The notes beneath the pieces are model-generated. The model was not told where the DNA came from and searched no databases. It saw nothing but the letters and a program-made list of their open reading frames with translations. Positions 45,577 to 57,326 of a stretch of DNA of 64,000 nucleotides are shown here, piece after piece. Position 1 is the first letter of the stretch. Each line of letters begins with the position of its first letter. Position numbers and translations under genes: made by a program. This stretch comes from Fallopia convolvulus (lineage: Eukaryota; Streptophyta; Magnoliopsida; Caryophyllales; Polygonaceae): contig OZ024733.1 of the NCBI GenBank assembly GCA_964016875.1, forward strand, positions 21,867,324 through 21,931,323, in the 5' to 3' direction.

Positions 45577-48500
45577 TCAAGGCTCTTGCTCCGGCTCGTG
45601 TAGAGTCGTCTCTTCCAAAGTAGCACCATTGAATCCTTCATAATATGGCTTCAGCCTCTGACCATTTACCTTGAAAATAGAATGAAAAACTCCATCATAG
45701 ATATCAACTGCGCCATGTGGATACACACGTGCTACCACAAAAGGACCTCTCCATCTTGAGCTCAGTTTTCCAGGAAACAATTTGAGGCGCGATTGGAACA
45801 AAAGTACTTTGGCCCCCACCTTGAAATTCTTCCTCCAAATATGCTTGTCATGCCAGGCTTTTGTCTTTTCCTTGTATATCACTGCATTATCATAAGACTC
45901 AAGCCTGATTTCTTCTAATTCTTGGAGTTGAAGTTTCCTGAATTCGCCCACTTCATTTTCTTGCATGTTGCACTTCTTGACTGCCTAGTATGCTTTATGT
46001 TGAATTTCCACCGGTAGATGACATGCTTTCCCAAACACCAACCTGAATGGTGACATCCCAATTGGTGTTTTAAAAGCGGTCCTGTATGCCCATAGTGCAT
46101 CATCCAACCGAGCACTCCAGTCTTTCCTGTTTGGTGCAACTGTCTTCTCCAGAGTGGACTTGATTTCCCTGTTAGACACCTCTGCCTGGCCATTTGTCTG
46201 AGGGTGGTATGCTGTAGAGACTCTGTGTGTGACATGATATTTTCTCAATAATGCACTCACCATCCTATTACAGAAGTGGGATCCCTTGTCACTAACTAAA
46301 GCTCTAGGGACACCAAATCTAGTAAAAATGTTGGTCTTCAAGAAATCAGTCACCACTTTAGAATCGTCAGTCTTGGTGGCCTTCGCTTCCACCCACTTGG
46401 AAACGTAGTCCACCGCAAGCAAAATATAATAGTTCCCAAAAGAATTAGGAAATGGACCCATAAAGTCAATGCCCCATACATCAAAGATTTCACAGAAAAT
46501 AATAGGAGATTGAGGCATCTCATTCTTTTGGGACATATTCCCAACTCTTTGACATCGGTCACAGGATTTACAAAAACCATGAGCATCCCGAAAAATGCCC
46601 GGCCAGTAAAATCCTGCATCCAATACCTTCCTAGCTGTTTTGTTAGAACTAAAATGGCCCCCACATGCATAATTATGACACAAGGTTAAGATAGAAGTTA
46701 CCTCATTATCCGGGATACATCGTCGAATTACCTGATCAGCGCAGTGTTTCCACAAATATGGATCATCCCAGATGTAGTATCTTGCTTCACTTCTTAACTT
46801 GCCCTTCTGAGCTTTTGTGAATGTTGGTGGGAACTCACCCATAACCAAGAAATTAACCAAGTGTGCATACCAAGGTTTTACAACCTTAATATCAAACAAG
46901 GTATCATCCGGAAATTCCTCCTGAATGGGTGAACTTGCTGGCCTATTTTGTTCTTCCATCACCAGACGACTCAAATGATCAGCAACCACATTTTCGGCCC
47001 CCTTCTTGTCTTTGATCTTAATGTTGAATTCACTCAACAATAAGATCCACCTGATTAACCTGGGCTTGGCCTCTTTTTTCGTCAGCAGATAGCGGAGTGC
47101 TGCATGATCTGTATAAACAATCACTCTTGTTCCCAACAAGTAAGAGCGAAATTTCTCCAATGCAAACACAACTGCTAGGAGCTCTTTCTCCGTGGGGTAG
47201 TAGTTCCTCTGAGCCTCATTCAATGTCATAGAGGCATAGTGAATTACATGAGACGCCCTGCCCTTCTTTTGTCCCAAAACAGCCCCTACTGCATAATCAC
47301 TAGCATCACACATGATCTCAAAGGGGAGAGACCAATCTGGGGCTTGAATAATGGGAGCTGTGGTGAGGCGGAGTCTTAGCTCATCAAACGTCGTCTTGCA
47401 TGCATCACCAAACTCAAACTCTGCTTCCTTCTTCAACAACTCACACAAGGGGGAGGCAATTTTTGAGAAGTCTCTAATAAACCTGCGGTAAAACCCTGCA
47501 TGGCCTAAAAAAGAAGGCACTTCACGCACATTAGTAGGATAAGGCAAAGATTAAATTACTTCAACCTTAGCCTTATTGACCTCAATACCCCTAGAGGACA
47601 CTACATGGCCTAATACTATACCTTGCTCTACCATAAAATGACATTTTTCAGAGTTGAGAACAAGATTAGTATCTTCACATCTTTTAAGCACTAGTGTCAA
47701 ATGAGTTAAGCATGAATCAAAGTCATCCCCATGGACGGTAAAATCATCCATAAATACCTCAATAAATTTCTCTATGTACTCAGAAAAGATACTAACCATA
47801 CACCGTTGGAATGTAGTTGGGGCATTACACAGTCCAAAAGGCATCCTTCGGTATGCAAAGGTGCCAAAAGGACAAGTGAATGTTGTCTTCTCCTGATCCT
47901 CTGGTGCTATGGCTACTTGAAAATATCCAGAATACCCATCCAAGAAACAATAGAATGAACGACCGGCAAGTCGTTCCAGCATCTGATCAATGAAAGGTAA
48001 TGGGAAATGGTCCTTCCGGGTTACCGCATTCAGCTTGCGATAATCAATACACACCCGCCACCCGGTCTGGACTCTTGTGGGAATGAGATCACCCTTGTGA
48101 TTCTCAACCACTGTGATACCACCCTTTTTAGGGACAACCTGAGTTGGACTGACCCATTTACTATTAGAAATAGGAAAGATCATACCTGCCTGAAGGAGCT
48201 TCAGCACCTCCTTCTTTACCACCTCCATCATTGGGGGATTCAGCCTTCTTTGGGGCTGTCTAGACGGTGTAGCTTCATCTTCTAATAGAATCCGATGCAT
48301 ACATGTTGAGGGACTAATCCCTTTAATGTCTGCAATGGTCCATCCTATGGCCGTCTTATGCTCCCTCAGAACTGCCACTAATCTTCCTTCTTGCTCATTG
48401 CTGAGCTTGTTGGATATAATTACCGGCAATGTGTCCCCTTCACCTAAGAAGGCATACTTGAGATGGTCTGGAAGTTGCTTCAATTCTACCACTTGTGCCT

Positions 48501-48602
48501 GCACAATAGATGGAAAAAGCTTCTCGCTTGGCAAATCTGAACGTCTCAAACAGTTCCTTGTCATTCTCCAGCTTCCGGGTCTCTTTTAAAGCTTCTGGGA
48601 AA
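45577..48602 (-). pseudogene. Athila pol: RT, RNase H, integrase, without protease
   Basis: One frame runs from about 48564 to 45577 with two stops: TAA at 47551-47553 and TAG at 45985-45987. RT motifs include LDGYSGY and FMDD (residues 271-274 counted from 48564). RNase H shows CDASDYAVG, the TDHAALRYLL region and VADHLSR. Integrase has the H-H-C-C zinc site (CHNYACGGH...CKSCDRC), the D-D-E residues (WGIDFMG, LVSDKGSHF, GQAEVSNRE) and a GPF/Y module (RWRGPFVV). The catalytic residues are intact, but no protease (D-x-G) exists anywhere between gag and RT. The gag-pol linker (about 48605-48550) jumps straight to the RT entry with a change of frame, which marks an internal deletion. Both stops are single-base changes. 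Confidence 0.9.
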
Positions 48603-48859
48603 GGTGGGACAGGTGGATAAGATCTCGGATCGGAACTCGGGGAGATTACCGGTGGCGCGGGCTTTCAAACAAGTGGCGCGGGCGCGTCAGTGTCGTGCCG
48701 TGGCCGCGGCAGTGGTGGCGCGGTCGCGTCACCCTCGTTTTTGCCCGCGTCTAGATCCTCGAGTTCGCTGGCGACTTTACGCGGGCTTAACTCATGGTAG
48801 CGCGGTCGAGTCACTTCATGTTGGAGCCCGCGCTCTACTGCGTCATGTTCTTTTGTTGT
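48603..48859 (-). repeat. GC-rich insert between gag and pol
   Basis: Much more GC-rich than its surroundings, with repeated GGCGCGG, GCGCGTCA and CCGCGC words. It shares CTGGCGACTTTACGCGG (48768-48784) with the spacer at 45344-45360. In the gag phase it would encode a Pro/Ala-rich linker but contains stops, including the one that ends gag. It occupies the place where protease should lie. Confidence 0.7.
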
Positions 48860-50308
48860 CTATTCATCTACCCCTTCATTGATTTGGAGATCGTTCCCGA
48901 GCTTCCCATTTATTATCAGGCCACTTCGTAACGTGATGGCATTAACATTTTGTTTCGGATTCAACTCAGTCTGAGAGGAAAGCTTGCTTGAATCTCTAGC
49001 CTCTAATTTGCCCACATCATTGGCAATTTGGCTTACTTGGGTCTCCAAGTTGTGGATGCTAGACTTGGTCTCTTGTTGAAATTGGCTCATTGAGCCTTGC
49101 ATTATAGTCACAGTCTGTGCCAAGGTCCGAATCATATATTCAGTAGACATAGCATTCTGATTGGCTCCTTGAGGACGGGGTTGAAAAGGTGGCTTGTATG
49201 GAGCTTGGCCACCTTGCTGATTGTTTGAATTTCCGTACCTCAAGTTAGGATGATCCCTCCAACCTAGATTGTAGGCGTTAGAGAAGAGGTCATACCTCGG
49301 CCTAGGTGGTCCATATCCTCCCACTGCATTCACCTCAGCATTTGGATCTTGAAGTGTAGGATGCATGTTATCAAAGCAAATCTCACAGGATTTCACCTGT
49401 TGTCTACCACCTTGTTGCAAAAGCTGCTTCATCATCATTTTCAACTCAGTGACTTCATCTTGGATTCTTGTGTTAGCCACCACAGAATTTGCAGCTTTTG
49501 AGCTAGTTTCTCTTCTGAACTGTCTTGTGCCCTCAGACAGTTGTGTGAATAGGTCAAACGCAGCAGCAGGAGTTTTGTTGAGAATGTGACCTTGGCAAGC
49601 TGCATTGACCATTCTTCTCTCATCATCCAAGAGGCCATTGAAAAGATATAAAATCAAGTCTTGATCAGTGTAGCCATGGAAAGGACAGCTGGCTATCAAC
49701 CTCTTGAATCTCTCATAGTATTCGTACAAGGACTCATTAGCTTCTTGTTCAATGTTACTGATTCGCTTTTTCAGATCATTGAGCCTTGTAGCAGGGAAGT
49801 ACTTCTCCAGAAAAGCTTCCTTCATCTTAGCCCATGTATTAATACTTCCCGGAGCCAAGTAGTAAAACCAGTCTTTAGCCTGATCCTTGAGAGAAAAAGG
49901 AAAGGCTCTCAGCGCGATCTGGTCATGAGTCACATCAGCAGGCTTCATGCTTGAGCAGACAGCATGAAATTCAGAAAGATGCTTGTTGGGGTCTTCACCA
50001 CTATGCCCATGGAATGAAGGCAAAAGGTGGATCAACCCGGATTTCAGCTCAAACTTGACTCCCTCAGCAAGAGCAGGGAATTGTACCGCCAACGGTTGTT
50101 GTGCCAGATTTGGTGCAGTTAACTGTCTCAATGTTTGGTCACCCATCTCTGCAGGTTCAGCAGATTCAGATTCAGAGTCAGATTCTTCAAGAAAGAACGG
50201 TAAGGCTTGAAAGTGATTCCGGATTTCCTTCCTTAGCTTGAAGAGTGTCCTGTCAATATCTGGATCAAACAACAGGGGAGATGAGTTAGTAGCACGGGTA
50301 TGAACCAT
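48860..50308 (-). CDS. Athila gag
   Basis: The ATG at 50308 opens MVHTRATNSS, and 482 codons are open to a stop at 48860. Residues about 90-230 form the retrotransposon gag core (PF03732-like), with AFPFSLKDQAKDWFYYL and KYFPATRLNDLKKRI. The nucleic-acid-binding knuckle is damaged: C308, C311 and H316 are present, but the fourth ligand is missing because the following residues are deleted. The C-terminal part holds a coiled-coil-like Q/T/S stretch and the NAITLRSG motif that normally precedes protease. Gag assembles virus-like particles around element RNA in the cytoplasm. Start context: only 43 bp separate it from the 109-bp repeated segment, so the usual leader is missing. Confidence 0.85.
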   Translation of the reverse strand: MVHTRATNSSPLLFDPDIDRTLFKLRKEIRNHFQALPFFLEESDSESESAEPAEMGDQTLRQLTAPNLAQQPLAVQFPALAEGVKFELKSGLIHLLPSFHGHSGEDPNKHLSEFHAVCSSMKPADVTHDQIALRAFPFSLKDQAKDWFYYLAPGSINTWAKMKEAFLEKYFPATRLNDLKKRISNIEQEANESLYEYYERFKRLIASCPFHGYTDQDLILYLFNGLLDDERRMVNAACQGHILNKTPAAAFDLFTQLSEGTRQFRRETSSKAANSVVANTRIQDEVTELKMMMKQLLQQGGRQQVKSCEICFDNMHPTLQDPNAEVNAVGGYGPPRPRYDLFSNAYNLGWRDHPNLRYGNSNNQQGGQAPYKPPFQPRPQGANQNAMSTEYMIRTLAQTVTIMQGSMSQFQQETKSSIHNLETQVSQIANDVGKLEARDSSKLSSQTELNPKQNVNAITLRSGLIINGKLGNDLQINEGVDE

Positions 50309-50351
50309 ATAACAGGTTCACACCCAAAACAGCACAAAAGTAATAAACACA

Positions 50352-50460
50352 AATAGCAGATATAGGCGGGGTTGTGCCGATGTTTAGATGTTAACGCCAA
50401 TGAAGGAGTGACGTATTTAAACATTGCTCCTCGCTCGTCTATGTTAAATAGATGGGAATA
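50352..50460. repeat. Interior copy of the 109-bp outer flank
   Basis: Copy of 40074-40182 lying where the primer-binding site and leader should be. In the element direction the 5' LTR is followed directly by TATTCCCATC, which has no TGG. Confidence 0.85.
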
Positions 50461-51824
50461 TGATGAAGTATTTTTGGTGGTCGTTTATACCTATCAAAGA
50501 ATCCTTAGCTTAACCAACTCAGTAGAGTGGTAAGTAAGGGTCGATCCCACAGAGACTCGTGTATTAATGTTATTACTTGTGTGCCAAGTAACCAAAGGGG
50601 ATTTTAAGGAATGAATATCTAAACTACTATGCAAATTGAAAAGTAAATATGAATGCAAAAGATGATTTAAATCAATGAGAGACAAATGTGTTCAACTAGT
50701 TAAATCCATCATGATATTGTTTCGCTGATCATCGATTCTCTTGATTCTCTTCTCACTTGAATAATCTATTGTGGATAATGACCCTACTAAGGATTAAGAT
50801 CCAAACTTCAACTATAGTTGATAGAACTACCAGTCTAACAACCCTAATTAAATAACAACCTAGAAGACCTTCTAGATTCAATTAAATAACAGCATGACGA
50901 TTCAAGTTATCAATAGAAACAAGCAACTTAGAGCAACCAGACATCTAAGTGACTTGTGAATTTATTCCCTTCTTCAACCAACAAGTCCAACCGGTACTAA
51001 GTTGATTAAAGTATACTCATGATCAAATTAACTCCAACCGGTAATTAATCAGATTCAGTTTTAACTAGAAATTCAATTAGGTAGCTAATCTAACAAAACC
51101 CCAGTTTAGATTCAATTAAGCACATAGAATAATTTCTATTCAAGTTTGTTGAGAATCAATCAAACCTCACAACTACATACAAATCATGACTTCAATAACT
51201 AGCCAAACACAAGAGAAATTAGCAATGCATAATTGAATTAAAATCAAACTTACAAAGGTTCAAAGGTTCTTCCTTGAGAGAAAACCCTAGCCTCCAAAAG
51301 TATGACAAAAGTTATGATAATGATGGAGAGAGAAAACTAAAAACAAAGTTTAAATACCCCTAAGATATCCAAATATCAAATTATCCCGAAATTACATCAA
51401 ACTAGTCGGAAAATACATAACCAAGGCCCAACTCTAAGCCCACTTGATCGGCCCAATCCTCGCGCAACGGAACAGAGTGGCGCGGTCTCCTCAGCCTGCC
51501 GCGGCCGCGCCATGTCCATCACCAGCCCGCGCCACCAATGCTGGCGTGTCTCCCCGTTGCTTCATTCCGTTGGACTCTAGTTCTTCACTCCTACTTCAAT
51601 CTTCAATGCAACACCTCCTAGCTTCTTTCACTCGTCCACCACCGACATGGTCATCAAGATCTCGCCCCGCTGTTGCTCCTGAACCTAAAAACCTGCAAAA
51701 CCGAGCAAACCAGCGCATAATACCCGACAACACAAAAACCTAAAAACTACATAAAAACTAACCTAAAACTAACTAAAACATATATAAAACATGCATCTAA
51801 ACTACTCCTATATGCAAGCTATCA
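50461..51824 (-). repeat. Athila 5' LTR (1364 bp)
   Basis: Partner of 40183-41546 with the same length and two substitutions. The outer flank is GAATA (51825-51829). Confidence 0.9.
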
Positions 51825-51829
51825 GAATA

Positions 51830-52600
51830 TCAACCCCCATTCCAGATTTACATTTCCAACTATACCTGCAAATGTTCATCGAACCATCTATAGCTGTTAA
51901 CGAAAATTATGATACATCTTATACATACTAATCATCTTGCTTATTTGGCATCACAATTTAATTAAATGTAAATTATCCTTGATATCAATAAGGATTACCA
52001 ATTGAAAACTAAAAAATTTCAGCCTAGATCTCCAAATCTCATTGATTAGTAGATAATATCATTTGTTTAACTTTCATTTACCTTAAAATTTTATTAAGAT
52101 AAAAACCTACCAAAATAATACGGATGGATTACGGAGTAAAGAACTAACTTTTTTTTGGTTGAAAGTAAAGAACTAACTTAAAGATTTACCTTAAAGATTT
52201 ATTTTCAATGTACTAAAACATCTTTCTACATAAGTATTTGGATTGTGCTCAAGTAGAGTTGCAATTTAAATCTATGGATAGAGTTAGAAAAATCTCAACC
52301 GTTCAATAAAAAATTAATGGTTAAGATGATATCTTTCTCTCACCAAATCTTCATATAACTTTTTTTCTATTTAATTATTTTTCTAGGGTTCACTAAATTA
52401 CTATAGGGTTCACCAACATTGGCTAAGTTATTCTATTAGATCTATCAAAATTCAATTTGATGAAATCATATGCATGTTCACTCCATTTGATAGTCTTTTT
52501 GTTTCTTCTTGTGCTTGTTCGTGCGTGTTGGGTATAATCATATCCCTCTTCAACCCATTGTTTTGTTAGTACCTAAATTTTGAGTTGTTTCTTAACACAA
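51830..52600. other. AT-rich spacer, no gene seen
   Basis: Includes a short tandem duplication of AAAGAACTAACTT at about 52138 and 52168. No gene is supported. Confidence 0.45.
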
Positions 52601-53476
52601 CCCTTTAGATATTTCATAATGTCATTAGACATTTGTTGGAAGATAGGTTTTTTTCTTTGGTACCACATGCACCACCATACAATAGCAAGGTCAGAAAGTC
52701 CTATTTTGATAACATATGTTCAAGTTCATTAATAATATTTGAAGGTCTTTTATTATTAGCATCATAATTAAGTAGTGTTTATTTATATTTAGAATTGATT
52801 TTGTCCACTAGAATGGTATGAGGGCACTTAACAAATAAACTGCAACATCTTCCTGAGTGCAGTTACACATCATGCATCTTATAGGAGCCGAGACTCCCTT
52901 TTCAGCTAGTCATGGTGGGAAGACCATTTTTATCAATTTTCCATAAGAAATTCTTTACTTTTGAGTGTCTAAGTTTCAAATCCAATTATTCTGACTTAAA
53001 GTATGATTATAATGACTTAGGATAAGCTTTAGAGCCGAAAAAGTTGATAATCAACTATTCTTACTAGGTTCCCAATAGAGTCGGTCCTGAATGAAGTTAT
53101 TCAGTATCGTTGTATGGAAAATCTTATCAACTACATGGATCGGTAAGATTACAGCCAACACGTCGATTTTTCATTGTTTCTCCTCATTAATAAACTTGTT
53201 AACTATTGTAGTGGCGGTATTAATGCATGTAGGATTCAAAGCAACTTTACTTAGTGGTTCATTTATTATCCATTTGTCTATCCAAAACATAATTGTCTGA
53301 CCATCTCTAACATGCCAGTTTAAGCTTTGTTTGAAAGTATCTCCAACCTGGCCCATGAGTGATGTCGCTTTGTGCCACGCCTTCTCTACTCTCCAGTCAA
53401 GTTGCCACCCACAACTGCTACAATGAGAGCGCTCGTTGTCGCCATTGGCCTGCTCTGATCGAAACATGTTCATCAA
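52601..53476 (-). pseudogene. LINE relic: RT tail and zf-RVT domain
   Basis: The minus-strand frame 53476-53171 contains WHVRDGQTIMFWIDKWI, the typical sequence between RT and the zinc-binding domain of plant LINEs. Further pieces (DRLYWEPSKNS, FSALKL, and a degenerate CxxC/HxxxxC region to about 52600) follow with stops. It is truncated at both ends and its start touches the 592-bp repeat array. Confidence 0.65.
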
Positions 53477-54368
53477 CCACCGTTTTAGCTAGCCCTTGTC
53501 ACCTATAAATGGAGGTCGAGGCTCGCTCTCTCATCATTCTATCCAAATCCCTCATCGGAGATTTGTCGAACTTAATTGAAAATTGCGTTTCGGTGGAAAT
53601 GTCGCCAATGATCACCGATCCTGTGTGCCACCAGTAGCCCCCAAGAGTTTCCACATGTGCCACCGTCCTTGTTCAAGTCATCATCGTCACCGCTGAAAAC
53701 TACCGCCACCAAAACTTGTCGCCGCAGTCAGTAACCTTACAAGGCATTTTTCCCATTCCCAAAATCCTTCATTTTGTTTCATAATTTTATTTAATTTGTG
53801 GGATACAAATTTTAATAAAAGGATTAAATTCATATGCATATAAGCCCAAACTTATATAAATATACGCATATAAATTCCCTTTATAATGTTTGTTCAATAC
53901 TTTAGTTTATATAAGAGATTATATACATAGGTTACAGTTCCGAGTTATAATTGTAAATTATAAGGACAGAATTATTGTCATGAATCTCGAGATACGGCTT
54001 ATTATAGGAAATCAATGAGAGCGCTCGTTGTCGCCATTAGCCTGCTCTAATCGGACACATGTTCATCAACCACCATTGTAGCTCGCCCTTGTCGCCTATA
54101 AATGGAGGTCGAGGCTCGCTCTCTCATCATTCTGTCTAGATCCTTCGTCGAAGATTTGTCGAACTCACTTGAAATTGCGTTTCGCTGGAAATGTCGCCAC
54201 TGATCACCGATCCCGTGTGCTACCAGTAGCCGCCAAGAGTTTCCACATGTGCCACCATCCTTGTTCAAGTCATCACAGTCACCGCCGGAAACTACCGCCG
54301 CCAAAACCTGTCGCCATAGTCGGTAACCTTACAAGGGCATTTTTGCCCATTCCCAAAATCCTTCATTT

Positions 54369-55585
54369 TGTTCTATTGGATCGAAGGTTAGTTGAAATGA
54401 TTATGGGAATTGTATTGGACAGTTCCCACATACAGTGAAATAAATAAAAGTGCAGGTAAAATAAAACAGACAGTTCCCTTATAGAGGAACCCCACAACGA
54501 TCAACTAATCGCGTGAGTAACCTCTACCACCGCTTGGAGGATTTTCGAATGAGTTCCCTTTTCTTTATTGCTTAGTTCCTTTTAGGTTACAAGGCCGAAT
54601 ACAAACTTCTCTGTTCCTACAAGGAATCTCTCCCTAGGCAACACTAATGGATTCTCTCAACCCTAACACTGGTGAACGCTCACAATCAAAGCAAAAGAAA
54701 ACTCAAACCTTTCCTTTCTTTGTCTCTGCAACTGAGTTCCCCTAGATTTGGGAACTCCTTATTTCTCTCTTCACCACTTTTGAGATTAGCTCGCCGCTGG
54801 GGACTTTTCACCAAAGCGATGGTCTTCACCGATAAGCTCTCTAGCTCTCACTCTTTGTGTTTGGCAATTTCTGGTTTGTGAAAAGTGTCGAGTAAGGTGA
54901 TTGTTGAAGGGTTTAAATAGATGTGATGAGCAACCCTTTTCTACTTGAGGTATTTGTCTTAAATACCCTTTTTGTCTTGCTCTTCAAGTCGGATCCTTAA
55001 CGTTGACATGTGACTCTGATTTGAATTTGAACCTTGTCAACTCTTGGATCACATCGGACCGTTGGATGGTCGTCTTCACTCTACTGCACAGTCTGAAGTC
55101 TGAGACACTCTTTTGTCCGATCGAGATAAGATCCCTAAAAATGCGCTATGATGTCACTATCGCGCATGCGCTAGTTCTCATCTAAAGGGAACTCTCGTCT
55201 CCTTGGTTCCCTTGTCTTGGGAACTCTTCTTGACTTTAGTTCATTGAGGGAATCTTGTTCTTCTCATCTAGTTCCCATCTTGTGGGAACTTTGGTTCACT
55301 GAGTTCCCTTAACCTTGGGAACTCTGGTTCACTTAACCTTGGGAACTCTGGATCACTTCTAGAGTTGATCGCATCTTGATCGAGTTCCCTTGACATGGGA
55401 ACTTTCGTTGCCTCAGTTCCCATGCCTTGGGAACTTGCTTTATTCGTGTTTTGCTTAGCGACGCGCAACCTGTTTAACTGAGAAATACTTGCAATGGGCA
55501 TTAGTTCCTATGTTTTTTGTCATTATCAAAACTGAGGACGTTGTTCCAGTGTTAATAAACGTGACTTCCTAACACCGACTCAACA
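54369..55585 (-). mobile_element. Solo-LTR-like insertion, 1.2 kb
   Basis: On the minus strand it starts TGTTGAGTCGGTGTTAGG and ends CCAATAGAACA, with TGTT/AACA ends as in LTRs. It interrupts unit 2 between TTTTGTT and GTTTCATAA. Repeated words GTTCCC and TGGGAACT fill the right half (55195-55440). No internal coding region is present. A clean 5-bp duplication is not visible; only GTT could be shared. Confidence 0.6.
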
Positions 55586-55846
55586 GTTTCATAATTTTAT
55601 TTAATTTATGTGATACAAATTTAATTAACGGGATTAAATTTATATGCGTATAAGCCCAAACTTATATAAATATATGCATATAAAATTCTGTTATAATGTT
55701 TGTTTAATACTTTAGTTTATATAAGAGATTATATACATAGGTTATAATTCCGAGTTATAATTGTAAATTATAAGAACGGAATTATTGTCATGAATCTCGA
55801 GATACGACTTATTATAGGAAATCAATGAGAGTGCTCGTTGTCACCA

Positions 55847-57244
55847 TGATATCCGCTTTTTAGGTAGGTTTTTAGTGTCTAGATAGATTAGATTGAGTTG
55901 GTTTTCGTGCTTGAGTTTTATGTTTTTGAGTCTTTTTGCTTTAGTTTTCGTATTTCCTTGAGATTCGGAAACTACGCATCTTTTATGTCTTTTTATAGGA
56001 GTTTTGGAGCTTAAAAGAAGAATTTGGATTATTGCAAGAGGAGGTGGACAAGCTATGAGTGGAGGAGCTAAGGAAGAAAGGCTAAGAGGAGTAAAGTCAT
56101 GAAGAAAACGACCCAAGATCAAGCTGGAAGGGGTCGTGAACGAGCTAAGATCGAGCCAATATAGGTCGTGCACGAGCCAGGACGAGCAAGAACGACCCAG
56201 CTACGAATCATGCCCTCAGGACCGACCTTAGGAGGGTCGTGCACGACCCAAGTTAGGTCGATCATGGCGCCGACTTTGCTTTATTCCGTGATCTTTTAGA
56301 TATATTCTATCTTTGTATTTTAGGAAGGTTGTTTTAGCTTGTTTCCTAGTTTATTTAGGGTTCCTTTTCCTCTATAAAAGGAGGTTAAACCCTTTAGTTC
56401 AAGGTTCCGGTTTGAGTTCGATTTTTGTTTCGTTCTTTTTAGCATTCGAGGAAGACTTGGTGAACACGTTTGAGAATTTGTAAGACTTCTTCTTTGTTTT
56501 AATTTGAATTTCGTATGGATTAATCATGTCTTCGTTTTTCTTTGCTATGAGTGAGTAGTTCTCTTTAATTCTAGGGTTGGGTGAAAATCCAACACAATCA
56601 TGCATGTCTAAAACGTGAATTCATAATTTGAATGCTTGATGATCATATCTATCTATTTTGTGCTTAATTCCTTTGCGACAGTTGAGGCTTATCTTGCGAT
56701 TAACCTAAAAGCGAAAGTGTAAAGTTGATTGCTTAATTAGTTCTAATAGGATTATTTGCAAAAGTTGATATTCCTAGGTTGAAGGATAGATAGAAAGTTG
56801 TTTGATTTGCGAAAGTTGATTGAATAACTTGAATTGTTTGCGAAAGTTGACTTTTCTATGATCGTAATTGCATGATAATTGTGAGTTCTTGTTGAAAGCA
56901 TGCGTGATTGATATTGTGGTAGCCCTATCCCTAGGATTTACTTTTTATATATTGATTAAAATTTGTGACTTTGATTCGATCTCGATCTCATAAGGTCGTG
57001 CTCGAACCCTTGCTTGCTTTTGTGTGCTCGTTCGTGTGTGTTTTGTGCTCAGGACCGACCCTCATAGGGTCGTGCACGACCCAAATCGGTTCGGTCCAGG
57101 CCTTGTTTTGCTCATGTTTGTTTTGATTTTCGTAGTTTATCAACTAATCTCTCAGCACTATTCTCATTCCTATGGACGAACCTGACTCCCTGTACTCAGT
57201 GGGGTCTTGAATATAAATTTATTTGTTCAAGGAACCCTTCAACA
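55847..57244 (+). mobile_element. Solo LTR, 1398 bp, TSD CACCA
   Basis: Starts TGATATCCGC and ends CCCTTCAACA, with CACCA at 55842-55846 and 57245-57249. It has a TATA-like CTATAAAAGGAGG box at about 56373. It contains two perfect 16-bp palindromes GGGTCGTGCACGACCC (56234-56249 and 57067-57082) plus several degenerate ones. The size and absence of coding sequence indicate a solo LTR left by LTR-LTR recombination. Orientation is inferred from the TATA box. Confidence 0.8.
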
Positions 57245-57326
57245 CACCATTGGCCTTCTCCGATCGAACACATATTCATCAACCACCGTTGTAGCTCGTC
57301 CTTGTCACCTATAAATGGAGGTTGAG

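Larger units (their letters stand above)
40183..51824 (-). mobile_element. Athila-type Ty3/gypsy retrotransposon, complete but defective
   Basis: 11,642-bp element read on the minus strand, flanked by GAATA at 40178-40182 and 51825-51829. The order in its own direction is: 5' LTR (51824-50461), gag (50308-48860), a GC-rich insert, RT-RNase H-integrase (48602-45577), a spacer with a TTGGGTTGCCTCCCAAG hairpin, an env-like ATHILA ORF (44731-43014), a polypurine tract and the 3' LTR (41546-40183). The lineage follows from the gag sequence style, the PF03078-like ORF after integrase and the long LTRs. Defects: no recognisable primer-binding site, no protease, in-frame stops in pol and env-like, and frameshifts. 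The two LTRs differ at only two positions that I could find. Confidence 0.92.

Noticed and set aside
49365..50210. Plus-strand frames overlapping gag
   Set aside because: Antisense shadows of the gag coding sequence.
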